Source of the DNA: AC-32 sp963728765
Lineage (GTDB): Bacteria; Actinomycetota; Thermoleophilia; Gaiellales; Gaiellaceae
Length of the DNA: 64,000 nt
Assembly: GCA_963728765.1 (NCBI GenBank)
Contig: CAVSKX010000005.1
Span: 306,722-370,721, forward strand
Reading direction: 5' to 3'
Both the position numbers and the translations under genes were made by a program. The notes under the pieces were generated by a model. The model did not search any database. It was not told the origin of the DNA and saw only the letters and a list, made by a program, of their open reading frames with translations. This document shows positions 16,818 to 24,063 of the stretch, in pieces. Numbering within the stretch: position 1 is the first letter of the stretch; each line of letters starts with the position of its first letter.

Positions 16818-16903
16818 GCGGGCGTGGCGGAACTGGTAGACGCGACGGGTTTAGGTCCCGTTGGGGCTTCGGCTCCTTAGAGGTTCGAGTCCTCTCGCCC
16901 GCA
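16818..16903 (+). tRNA. tRNA-Leu (anticodon TAG)
   Basis: 86-nt class II tRNA. Acceptor GCGGGCG/CGCCCGC, anticodon stem ACGGG/CCCGT with loop TTTAGGT (TAG, reads CTA), long variable arm GGGGCTTCGGCTCC, T-loop TTCGAGT, discriminator A. Confidence 0.96.
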
Positions 16904-16907
16904 CTCC

Positions 16908-17004
16908 CGTCGAAAGTCCAGCCGCTTGGCGGCCATCATGACTTTCGACGGATGCCCTCTCCTTGAGCGCGGGGTGCGCCGCAGCCGCACATGTCGGCCG
17001 CGGC
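16908..17004 (+). repeat. Three-hairpin element, copy 2 of 2 (family B)
   Basis: An outer 11-bp stem (16908-16918 with 16940-16950) encloses a 5-bp hairpin (16921-16925 with 16929-16933). A distal stem follows at 16978-16987 with 16995-17004 (one A-C mismatch). It starts 5 bases after tRNA-Leu. Compared with copy 1, both strands of the outer stem changed while pairing was kept. Confidence 0.7.
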
Positions 17005-17054
17005 GGCGAACGCCCAGGAGAGAGCACGCTGGCCCAACCGACCGCGCCCAGGAC

Positions 17055-17260
17055 TCACTGCGCGTAGATGCGACGGACGACGAGTACCGGCACGTTCGCT
17101 TTGGTCGACTCAGCCAACTCGCCGACAGTCCGACCGCCGAACCCTACGACTTGAAATCTCGACCGTCCACCGAAACCATCTCGCCCACGCCCCAGGTCGC
17201 CCCGGCGTCCGGCAACTCGCCGACTTCGTTGCCCTCCGTGTCGATCAGGCGAAAGCCCAT
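17055..17260 (-). pseudogene. Small gene broken by one base deletion
   Basis: ATG at 17260 reads 'MGFRLIDTEGNEVGELPDAG' and stops after 'DGRDFKS'. Adding one T to the run at about 17155 joins it to 'FQVVGFGGRTVGELAES' and ends 'VLVVRRIYAQ' at 17055, making a smooth 68-residue protein. The total of 206 bases is one short of 69 codons. The frameshift is either a real loss of function or a sequencing slip in TTT. Beta-rich small protein of unknown role. Confidence 0.6.
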
Positions 17261-17404
17261 GCTTGAGTGACGGTAGCGAACCCGCTCGGAGTGTCTTCGC
17301 GAACGCTCGCACACGACAGCGCTGACGCTTGACTGTTCGCCCACCTTCGGTCGAGGACGTGTGCCGTAGATACTCCCGCGGCAAAACGAGCAAGGAGGAA
17401 CACT

Positions 17405-17707
17405 GTGGTATCGAGGGTGAACTTCCTCGAAACGACGCCCGACCGGATCGAGGACGTTGCGCGCGTCGTGCGCGAAGTCGTCCATCCGGGTATCAGCGGC
17501 GAGCCAGGCTACGTCGGCTACATCGTCCTCGGCGACCGCCACAGCGGCAACGCGCTTGGCGTCACCCTTTGGGAAACGGACGAAGCGCGCAAAAGTAGTG
17601 ATGCGACGGCTCGAACGATCAGGCCGCGCGTCGAAGAGGGCACTGGCGGAACGATGCGCGACGTCAGGCAGTACGACGTTCTTTTCTTCGACGTGCGAAG
17701 GGACTAA
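17405..17707 (+). CDS. Antibiotic biosynthesis monooxygenase-like (dimeric alpha/beta-barrel) protein
   Basis: GTG at 17405 with AAGGAGG eight bases upstream; 100 residues. The 'VNFLETTPDRIEDVARVVRE', 'PGYVGYIVLGDRHSGNALGV', 'LWETDEAR' and C-terminal 'RDVRQYDVLFFDV' blocks give the ferredoxin-like fold of ABM/dimeric alpha-beta barrel proteins. They range from heme-degrading to quinol monooxygenases and pure binding proteins; no specific catalytic residue is visible. Monocistronic, between the frameshifted gene and the IS110 element. Confidence 0.7.
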   Translation: MVSRVNFLETTPDRIEDVARVVREVVHPGISGEPGYVGYIVLGDRHSGNALGVTLWETDEARKSSDATARTIRPRVEEGTGGTMRDVRQYDVLFFDVRRD

Positions 17708-17759
17708 GGAAGAGGCGGCAACGATCTTCCGTTGAGGCCGCCCGGCTCGCAACCGACGG

Positions 17760-19142
17760 CTGCGGTGTCGCGTCGTCAAGAACCCTGCCAGCGGTTCGCC
17801 CTCAGGTGACGGTAAAACTCGGCGAGTCGGTCTGTCTGGGCCTGACCAGCCTGGTTGTCGCCGTGTCGTGTGTGACTCGTCTGGTGACTGGCCGCCTCGT
17901 GCGTGCCTTCGGAATGAACCGTCCGCGCGTACGCGGCGGCGCCGGTCTGGCGCCCGCAGCTGGCTTGATCAGGAGCCTGTCCGCCTTGCCGGCGTGACTC
18001 ATTACCGTCCTGCCGCCGCGGTTTGCCTCGCTTCAGACCGGCACCACCGGACCCACCAAGCGGACTCGGAGGATCGGACTGATGCTTGCAGACGAGCTGG
18101 ACTACGTGCTCGGCGTCGACACCCACCGCGACCGGCACGCGCTGGCGGTGGTGACGGCCCCGGCAGGAGCGCTGTTGGCGGGGAGCGAGATCGCCGCGAG
18201 CAGCGATGGGTACGAGGCGGCGCTTCGCTTCGCAGATCGCCACGCCACCGGCCGCCGTGTCTGGGCGATCGAGGGCACCGGCAGCTACGGCGCCGGGCTG
18301 GCCCGCTTCCTTGCGGGTTGTGGCGAGATCGTGCTCGAGCTGAGCCGCACACCGCGAGCTGAGCGGCGACTGCGCGGCAAGGATGACAGCCTGGACGCCG
18401 TCCGCACGGCGCGAGCGGCCCTCGCCGCCGAGACGCCCGCGCGGCCGCGGAGTGGTGAGCGGCGCGAAGCACTGCGGCTGCTCCTGGTCGCGCGGCGCAG
18501 CGCCGTCGACGTCCGCCGCGAGGCGCTCACACAACTGCGCGCTGTCATCGTCACGGCACCAGAGCCGCTCCGCGAGCAGCTGCGCGGCTTGCCGACCGGG
18601 GCGCTACTCGACCGCTGCAGTCGGCTCCGTCGCACGCACTCGAGCGCTGACGAGCTCGCCACACGGCTCGTCCTGCGCAGCCTCGCCCGCCGCGTCCAGG
18701 CTGCCACGAGCGAGGCTGCCGAGCTCGAGCAGGAGCTCGTCGCGACCGTGCGTGCGCTCGCACCGGCGCTGCTCGACGAGCCCGGCGTCGGAGCGATCGT
18801 CGCCGCCCAGCTGATCGTCGCCTGGTCGCACCGGGGCCGGCTGCGCTCGGAAGCCTGCTTTGCCCGTCTTGCCGGCGTTGCCCCCGTGCCCGCCTCGAGC
18901 GGCCAGACGGTCCGCCACCGGCTCAGCCGCGGCGGTGACCGCCAGCTCAACCGGGCGCTGCATACCGTCGTCCTCCACCGCCGCCAGCACGACCCGGCGA
19001 CCAGGGACTACATCGCCCGCCGCCTCGCCGAGGGCAAAAGCCTCCGCGAGGCCACCCGGCTGGTGAAGCGCTACCTCGCCCGTCGCCTCTACCGGCTACT
19101 CCAGGCCCAGGAGCCGCTGATGGCTTGACAGGTCATAGGAGC
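17760..19142 (+). mobile_element. IS110-family element 1 (left end not resolved)
   Basis: Contains the transposase at 18082-19128. The region 17708-18081 has no gene but several short stems (for example GGCGCC/GGCGCC near 17940). Long noncoding left ends with a structured RNA typify the IS110 group. The right end is placed at the octamer ATAGGAGC (19135-19142), which recurs at the end of element 2. IS110 elements lack inverted repeats, so the left boundary is a guess. Confidence 0.5.
18082..19128 (+). CDS. IS110-family transposase (element 1)
   Basis: 348 residues, intact. The N-terminal DEDD RuvC-like domain has 'VLGVDTHRDRHALAVV' (first Asp), 'VWAIEGTGSYGAGLARFL' (Glu) and 'RGKDDSLDAVRTARAAL' (Asp pair). 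The C-terminal Tnp domain has 'LLDEPGVGAIVAAQLIV', 'ARLAGVAPVPASSGQ' (catalytic-Ser region) and 'RHRLSRGGDRQLNRALH'. IS110 recombinases use a bridge RNA encoded in the element's end to choose donor and target. Not closely similar to the second transposase 243 bases downstream. Confidence 0.93.
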   Translation: MLADELDYVLGVDTHRDRHALAVVTAPAGALLAGSEIAASSDGYEAALRFADRHATGRRVWAIEGTGSYGAGLARFLAGCGEIVLELSRTPRAERRLRGKDDSLDAVRTARAALAAETPARPRSGERREALRLLLVARRSAVDVRREALTQLRAVIVTAPEPLREQLRGLPTGALLDRCSRLRRTHSSADELATRLVLRSLARRVQAATSEAAELEQELVATVRALAPALLDEPGVGAIVAAQLIVAWSHRGRLRSEACFARLAGVAPVPASSGQTVRHRLSRGGDRQLNRALHTVVLHRRQHDPATRDYIARRLAEGKSLREATRLVKRYLARRLYRLLQAQEPLMA

Positions 19143-19371
19143 TTCATTCCCGCACTCAATGTCATCCTCGGCGGGTGGTGGCGTCCGTTAAGCGGCGCAG
19201 ACTCGGGCGGCGGCGGCTGACCCGATTCCCGCATGTCGCCCGAGAGCTGACTTGCCAGCGTTGTGTCGCCGCCGCCTTCCCGAGACCGCCGAGCGTGACC
19301 TGATAGGAGCTTGGCAGCTGCCTCGATTGAGGCCTGTCCGCTCGCCGGTCGCCCCTCAACGCTAGGAGGCG
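19143..19371 (+). ncRNA. Candidate bridge-RNA region of element 2
   Basis: No coding frame. An 8-bp stem CTCGGGCG/CGCCCGAG (19202-19209 with 19237-19244) has a 27-base loop. A weaker CCCGC/GCGGG stem with a wide loop lies near 19148-19180, and GCCTC/GAGGC lies at 19319-19332. Stem-loops with wide loops upstream of the recombinase are what bridge RNAs of IS110 elements look like; base pairing to target and donor was not demonstrated. Confidence 0.35.
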
Positions 19372-20385
19372 ATGTCAATGATCGTGATCGGGGTGGACGT
19401 GCACAAGCACGAGCTGACGGCGGTGGCTGTCGACGAGCTCGGGCGCGAGCTTTCGAGCTGGAGCGGTCCGGTCGAGGCCGCGCTGCTGAGCTGGGCGCCC
19501 TTGGGCGAACGGCAGTGGGCGCTCGAGGACTGTCGCCACGTCAGCCGCGGCCTCGAGCGGCTGCTGCTCGAGGCCGGCGAGCAGCTGGTGCGGGTGCCGC
19601 CGCGGCTGACGGCGCCCCAGCGCCGGCGCGGCCGCACGCGCGGCAAGTCGGACGCGCTCGACGCGCTCGCGATCGCCCGCGCTGCGCTGCAGGAACCCGA
19701 CCTCGACCGGCCACGGGCCGGCGAGGAGCGCCTGCGGGAGCTGAAGCTGCTGCTCGACCACCGCGACGACCTGGTCGCCGAGCGACGACGAGCCCAGCAG
19801 CGCCTGCGCTGGCACCTGCACGAGCTCGACCCAACGCTAGTGGTGCCGCTGGGGGCACTCGACCGAGCCCTCTGGCTGGAGCGGCTCGGCCGCTGGCTCG
19901 CCCGCCGCGAGCAGACGACCCAGGTGCGGATCGCCCGTCAGCTACTCGGCCGTTGCCGCGCCTCGACGCGCGAGATCGTCGCCCTCGAGCACGAGCTGGC
20001 GGCGCGGACGCAGACGCTCGCCCCGCGGCTGCTCGAGCTGCCTGGCTGCGGCCCGCTGAGCGCCGCAAAGCTGCTCTGCGAGATCGGCCCGATCGAGCGC
20101 TTCGGAAGCGACGCCCGGCTCGCCCGCCACGCCGGCGTCGCGCCGCTCGAGGCCAGCTCGGGCAAGCAGCGACGGCACCGGCTCGACCGCGGCGGCAACC
20201 GCCAGCTGAACTGTGCCCTGCACCGGATAGCGATCACTCAGGGCCGCGTCTACGCCCCGGCGCGCGCCTACCTGGAGCGCAAGCAGGGCGAGGGCAAGAG
20301 CCGGCGCGAGGCGCTCCGCTGCCTCAAGCGTCAGCTGGCTCGCACTGTCTACACGACGCTGAAGAGTGAGCCCTCATTGACATAG
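19372..20385 (+). CDS. IS110-family transposase (element 2)
   Basis: 337 residues, ATG at 19372 after AGGAGG. DEDD motifs: 'VIGVDVHKHELTAVAVD', 'ALEDCRHVSRGLERLLL' and 'TRGKSDALDALAIARAAL'. C-terminal domain: 'LLELPGCGPLSAAKLLCEIG', 'ARHAGVAPLEASSGKQ', 'RHRLDRGGNRQLNCALH'. Intact and the same family as the upstream transposase but clearly divergent, so this is not a recent duplication. Acts with its own end-encoded RNA. Confidence 0.93.
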   Translation: MSMIVIGVDVHKHELTAVAVDELGRELSSWSGPVEAALLSWAPLGERQWALEDCRHVSRGLERLLLEAGEQLVRVPPRLTAPQRRRGRTRGKSDALDALAIARAALQEPDLDRPRAGEERLRELKLLLDHRDDLVAERRRAQQRLRWHLHELDPTLVVPLGALDRALWLERLGRWLARREQTTQVRIARQLLGRCRASTREIVALEHELAARTQTLAPRLLELPGCGPLSAAKLLCEIGPIERFGSDARLARHAGVAPLEASSGKQRRHRLDRGGNRQLNCALHRIAITQGRVYAPARAYLERKQGEGKSRREALRCLKRQLARTVYTTLKSEPSLT

Positions 20386-20681
20386 GAGCAACGCTGGCCC
20401 AAGCAAGCGGAGTCCCGGATAACGATCGGCTCTTGGGTTAGGGCGGCTAGGGGCGGGACCCGTTCCCGACGTTCCCTCGCCAGCGACGTTCCAGTTTGTG
20501 GCCACATCCCGGATCGTCTGTTCGGTGTCCATCTCGCCGAGCAGCGCGGACGGTGATGCCGATGCGCCGCAACCCCGCGACGGCCGTGCGGAATGCCGCC
20601 TCGTCCGAGAGTCGGAGCCGCACCTCAAGGCAAGGCTTGCTCTACCAAGCTCGGACGGCTTCTCCTGAGAGACTGTCCCGC
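20386..20681. other. 296-bp gap with a possible gene remnant
   Basis: On the minus strand, about 20635-20555 reads 'VRLRLSDEAAFRTAVAGL' then 'RRIGITVRA', like the start of a small alpha/beta protein, but it loses any family look toward the IS110 end. It may have been truncated by the insertion. No promoter or RNA is claimed. Confidence 0.3.
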
Positions 20682-21122
20682 GTGCGGAGGATTCTCGTCG
20701 GCTACGACGGCTCTGACGGCGGGCGGCGCGCGCTCGAGCGTTCGATCGCGGAGGCGCACGATTCGCGCGGCCGTATCACCGTGCTGAGCGTGGCGAACAT
20801 ACCGCTCGACCTCGACGTGCCGCGGAACTTCGGAACGCTGGACGACATCTCCGCCAACGAAAGCCAGCCTCTGGCCGCACCGCCGGAAGTCGTCGCGCAG
20901 CTGCGAGAGGCCAGCGAGCGGCTTGCCACGGCCGGGCTCGAGGCGGAGCTGATCTGGACGGCCGGAGAACCGGGTCGAGCGATCGTCGAGACGGCGAAGG
21001 AGATCCGCGCCCAGGTGATCGTCCTCGGCGAGCACCACCACGGGCTCCTGGGAAACCTCTTCGGCGCCGACGTCGACGCCGAGGTGCAGCGCGAAGCCGG
21101 CTGCGAAGTGATCCTCGCCTAG
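20682..21122 (+). CDS. Universal stress protein (UspA family)
   Basis: GTG at 20682, 146 residues, beginning 'VRRILVGYDGSDGGRRALE' with the conserved Asp of the nucleotide site. The C-terminal ATP loop is 'VIVLGEHHHGLLGNLFGADV', a degenerate form of GxxGx9G(S/T), so nucleotide binding may be altered. 'GEPGRAIVETAKEIRAQVIV' is typical. Cytoplasmic stress protein. It starts 296 bases after the IS110 pair. Confidence 0.85.
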   Translation: MRRILVGYDGSDGGRRALERSIAEAHDSRGRITVLSVANIPLDLDVPRNFGTLDDISANESQPLAAPPEVVAQLREASERLATAGLEAELIWTAGEPGRAIVETAKEIRAQVIVLGEHHHGLLGNLFGADVDAEVQREAGCEVILA

Positions 21123-21174
21123 CCGCTTTTGCGCTCGTCCCCGCACTCTCGTGAGCAGCCGGAGCAAGGTTGAG

Positions 21175-21735
21175 ATGGGCAAGGTGCAGTACTTCACCGC
21201 CTGCACGCTCGACGGGTTTATCGCGGACGAGAACAACTCGCTCGACTGGCTCTTCGAGGTGCCCCACGACGGTGATGATCATCACTGGGACCAGTGGTTC
21301 CCCGGCGTCGGCGGGCTCGTCATGGGCGCCACGACATACGAGTGGATGCTGGAGCGGTACGGCCTGGCCGACAGCACCAAGCGATGGCGTGAGTTCTACG
21401 GCGACCGGCCCGGCTGGGTGTTCACGCACCGCGACCTTCGGCTCATTCCGCGGGTCGACCTCACGCTCGTCGAGGGTGACGTGCGGCTGGTCCACGCCGA
21501 GATAGCCGCGAAGCTCGGCGACGCGAATCTCTGGCTGCTCGGCGGAGGCGATCTGGTGGGCCAGTTCTACGATGCCGGTCTTCTCGACGAGATCATCCTC
21601 GGGATGACGCCCGTGACCCTGGGCAAAGGTGCGCCGTTGCTGCCGCGGCGGATCACCTCGAAGAACCTCGCGTTCCGGACTGCCGAGCTAATCGGCCAGC
21701 GTGTGCGAATCGTCATTGACGTCCGCCTCGCCTAG
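21175..21735 (+). CDS. Dihydrofolate reductase family (RibD C-terminal-like) protein
   Basis: ATG at 21175 gives 186 residues starting 'MGKVQYFTACTLDGFIAD'; an upstream GTG at 21151 is in frame but less likely. 'LVMGATTYEWMLERYG', 'PGWVFTHRDL' and 'NLWLLGGGDLVGQFYDAGLL' match the DHFR/RibD-C reductase fold with its NADPH loop. 'DEIILGMTPVTLGKGAPLLP' is the usual C-terminal signature. It reduces an unidentified pterin- or pyrimidine-like substrate. Confidence 0.88.
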   Translation: MGKVQYFTACTLDGFIADENNSLDWLFEVPHDGDDHHWDQWFPGVGGLVMGATTYEWMLERYGLADSTKRWREFYGDRPGWVFTHRDLRLIPRVDLTLVEGDVRLVHAEIAAKLGDANLWLLGGGDLVGQFYDAGLLDEIILGMTPVTLGKGAPLLPRRITSKNLAFRTAELIGQRVRIVIDVRLA

Positions 21736-21776
21736 AGTTCCGGCGCTCGGACCAAACGGAACAGAGGGGGTTATGA

Positions 21777-22442
21777 ATGGCTAGTTGGGCAGTTGATCAG
21801 ATCGACGACATCCGCGAGCTGGAGCCGGTCGGCGAGTGCCCGATCCGGCCCGTTCGTCATCACTTCGGGATCACCGCGTTCGGTGTGAACGCCTGGACGG
21901 CCAAGGCGGCGGGCGACCGGCTGATCAACGAGCACGAGGAAGACCCCGGAAACGAGGAGCTCTACATCGTCACCAGGGGACGAGCCGTCTTCGAGCTCGA
22001 CGGCGAACGGCAGGAAGCGGGGGAGGGCACGCTCGTGTTCGCCGCCCCGAGCGTGAAGCGGACTGCGTTCGCGGAGGAGCCGGGAACCACGGTGGTCGCG
22101 GTGGGAGCGACGACGGGCAAGCCGTACGAGCCGATCGGCTGGGAGCTCTGGTACCCGCTGCGGAAGCGGTACGAGGCCGGCGAGCACGCCGAAGTGGCGG
22201 CGGAGCTTCGTGAGCTCGTGGCCGAGGCTCCGCAGTACGGACTGCTGTTCTACAACCTCGCGTGCCTGGAGAGCCTGACCGGCGACCGAACAGCCGCCAT
22301 GGAGCACCTCGGGAAGGCGATCGAGCTTTCGGAAGGGTTCCGCGAGTACGCGAAACAGGATTCGGATCTCGACCCGCTTCGCGAGGATCCCGCCTTCCAG
22401 GAGCTCGTGCAGGGGAGTGAGGCGCCGAAGGCCCAGGCCTAG
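21777..22442 (+). CDS. Cupin domain protein with C-terminal TPR (paralogue)
   Basis: 221 residues, ATG after a GAGGGGG site. It shares with the 7959-8600 protein 'RPVRHHFGIT', 'DRLINEHEE', 'NEELYIV', 'VKRTAFAEEPGTT' and the TPR region 'FYNLACLESLTGDRTAAMEH', with a similar end 'FREYAKQDSDLDPLREDPAF'. The cupin His/Glu ligands are conserved. Likely a small-molecule or metal sensor. Follows the DHFR-like gene by 41 bases on the same strand. Confidence 0.8.
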   Translation: MASWAVDQIDDIRELEPVGECPIRPVRHHFGITAFGVNAWTAKAAGDRLINEHEEDPGNEELYIVTRGRAVFELDGERQEAGEGTLVFAAPSVKRTAFAEEPGTTVVAVGATTGKPYEPIGWELWYPLRKRYEAGEHAEVAAELRELVAEAPQYGLLFYNLACLESLTGDRTAAMEHLGKAIELSEGFREYAKQDSDLDPLREDPAFQELVQGSEAPKAQA

Positions 22443-22587
22443 CGTCGGCCTGCGGCCTGGCCGCGCGGGAGGCGTAGGCTCGGGCGGTGGTGATCGTCAC
22501 GTTTCCCGACGGCTCGCGCGGGCGGGCGGCCTCGCTCGCCGAACGGCGTCCGGACGATCCGGAGCGAGCCTACGTAGCCAACCGGGC

Positions 22588-23088
22588 TCAGCACCGGCGG
22601 CCGACGCCGAAGCGGACCGTCGCCGCTCGGGCGCCGACGCGGAACACGAGCGGGACGCAGCCGCTTCGCGCGCGCACGTAAAACCCGCCGGCGTAGGCCC
22701 TGCCCTCGTTCGCCCGGCCGGCGCAGCTGGCGAACCGCAACGAGCTCGCAGGCGTGCCTGCGTTGCCCCAGATGATCGCGGCACGGCTTCGCCACGCTCG
22801 AGGGACAGTGACGGTCACGGCGGGCGCGCCGGCCCGGACGACCAGCCCCGTCTTGCGCCAGTACGGCCATCTGCCACCGACGTGGACGACCTGGCGGAGG
22901 TAGGCGGGAGGCACCGAGAACGTGTTGAGCACCAGCCGGTAGCCGTCGGAGCGGTAGGGAAACCTCGGGTGGTCGATGGCCTGGTCGCAGGGAACGGTCC
23001 GGACCCGCGCGCCCGTTCCGACGGCCGTCGTCACCCACGTCGACCCGAAGGCGACGGCAACGACTGTAATGACGGAGGCTCGCCTCAC
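22588..23088 (-). CDS. Secreted hypothetical protein
   Basis: GTG at 23088 gives 166 residues with an N-terminal hydrophobic signal-like helix ('ASVITVVAVAFGSTWVTTAV'); the frame extends further up without merit. The mature part has four Cys ('VPCDQAI', 'FASCAGR', 'RSGCVPL', final 'GRRC'), two likely disulfides, and beta-rich segments ('APAVTVTVPRAWR'). No known domain. Divergent from the Kelch gene, 47 bases apart. Confidence 0.6.
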   Translation of the reverse strand: MRRASVITVVAVAFGSTWVTTAVGTGARVRTVPCDQAIDHPRFPYRSDGYRLVLNTFSVPPAYLRQVVHVGGRWPYWRKTGLVVRAGAPAVTVTVPRAWRSRAAIIWGNAGTPASSLRFASCAGRANEGRAYAGGFYVRARSGCVPLVFRVGARAATVRFGVGRRC

Positions 23089-23135
23089 TTTCGAACCATA
23101 CGCCGCGGGTCGCCTCGAGGTTCCATACTCCCGGC

Positions 23136-24053
23136 ATGACGCGGTGGCCGCTCGCGTTCCTCGGAACCGCAACGCTTGCGTTCGGTGCCTCGGCAGGAGC
23201 CGTCTCGCCTCGAGCGCCGGAGTGGAAGCGAGGGGCGCCGCTCCCGCTGCCGCGGAGTGAGGTCGCCGCGGCGACGGTCAGTCGAGAGCTCGTCGTCGTC
23301 GGCGGGTTCCTGGCGAACGGGAACAGCTCCCGGCGGGTCGACGCCTACTCACCGGCTCGCGACCGCTGGCGCCGGCTGCCCGACCTTCCCGTCGCGGTCA
23401 ACCACGCGATGGCCGCCTCCGACGGGCGCCGGCTCTACGTGGTCGGCGGCTACGGCGCCCCGACGCGGGCCTTTGTCTTCTCGCAGGGCCGCTGGCGGCG
23501 CCTTCCGGACTTGCCCGAGCCACGCGCCGCCGCGGGAGCGGCGATCGTCGGCCGGACGCTCTACGTGGTCGGCGGCGTCGCGCGAGGAGGACTCGCGCAG
23601 CGCGCGCTGGCGTTCGACCGCACCCGCCGCCGCTGGAGGCAGATCCCGGGCCCGAAGCCGCGCGAGCACCTCGGCGTCAGCGCGCTCGGAGGCCGCGTCT
23701 ACGCCGTCGCCGGGCGCGAGGCCGGAACGAACTTCGACGCCTTCCAGGCCTACGTTCCCGCCCGCCGCCGCTGGGTGGCGCTCCCAAAGGTTCCCGAGAC
23801 CCGCGGCGGAACGGACTCGGCCTCGGTCGGGCCGCTGCTCGTCTCGGCGGGGAGCGAGTCGCCCGCGGGAACGTCGGCCGCGGTCTACGCGTTCGACGTG
23901 CGCACCCGCCGCTGGCGCCGGCTGCCCGACCTCCCGACGGCGAGGCACGGGCTGGGCGTGCTCGGGCTCGGCGGCCGCGTGTACGTGATCGGCGGCGGCC
24001 CGACGCCGGGCCTGTCCGTCAGCGCCGCGAACGAGTTCCTGCAGCTTCGCTAA
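23136..24053 (+). CDS. Secreted Kelch-repeat beta-propeller protein
   Basis: 305 residues with signal peptide ('FLGTATLAFGASAGA') and about six Kelch blades. Each carries the double-Gly and W signature, for example 'LYVVGGYGAPTRAFVF', 'GRWRRLPDLPEPRAAAGAAI', 'LYVVGGVARGG', 'RWRRLPDLPTARHGLGVLGL' and 'VYVIGGGPTPG'. Such propellers bind ligands or act as galactose-oxidase-like folds, but no copper ligands are visible. Extracellular. Confidence 0.88.
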   Translation: MTRWPLAFLGTATLAFGASAGAVSPRAPEWKRGAPLPLPRSEVAAATVSRELVVVGGFLANGNSSRRVDAYSPARDRWRRLPDLPVAVNHAMAASDGRRLYVVGGYGAPTRAFVFSQGRWRRLPDLPEPRAAAGAAIVGRTLYVVGGVARGGLAQRALAFDRTRRRWRQIPGPKPREHLGVSALGGRVYAVAGREAGTNFDAFQAYVPARRRWVALPKVPETRGGTDSASVGPLLVSAGSESPAGTSAAVYAFDVRTRRWRRLPDLPTARHGLGVLGLGGRVYVIGGGPTPGLSVSAANEFLQLR

Positions 24054-24063
24054 TACTGCGGCC

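Larger units (their letters stand above)
19135..20389 (+). mobile_element. IS110-family element 2, bounded by ATAGGAGC octamers
   Basis: The octamer ATAGGAGC occurs at 19135-19142, 19303-19310 and 20382-20389, the last overlapping the transposase stop. Taking the outer two gives an element of about 1.25 kb with a left noncoding end of roughly 230 bases, a normal size for IS110 members. It abuts element 1 directly, suggesting insertion into or next to its right end. Confidence 0.5.

Noticed and set aside
22487..22681. Plus-strand 64-codon frame beginning 'MVIVTFPDGSRGRAASLA'
   Set aside because: The start looks gene-like, but it ends within and opposite to the secreted-protein gene and degrades to low complexity; kept out as unsupported.
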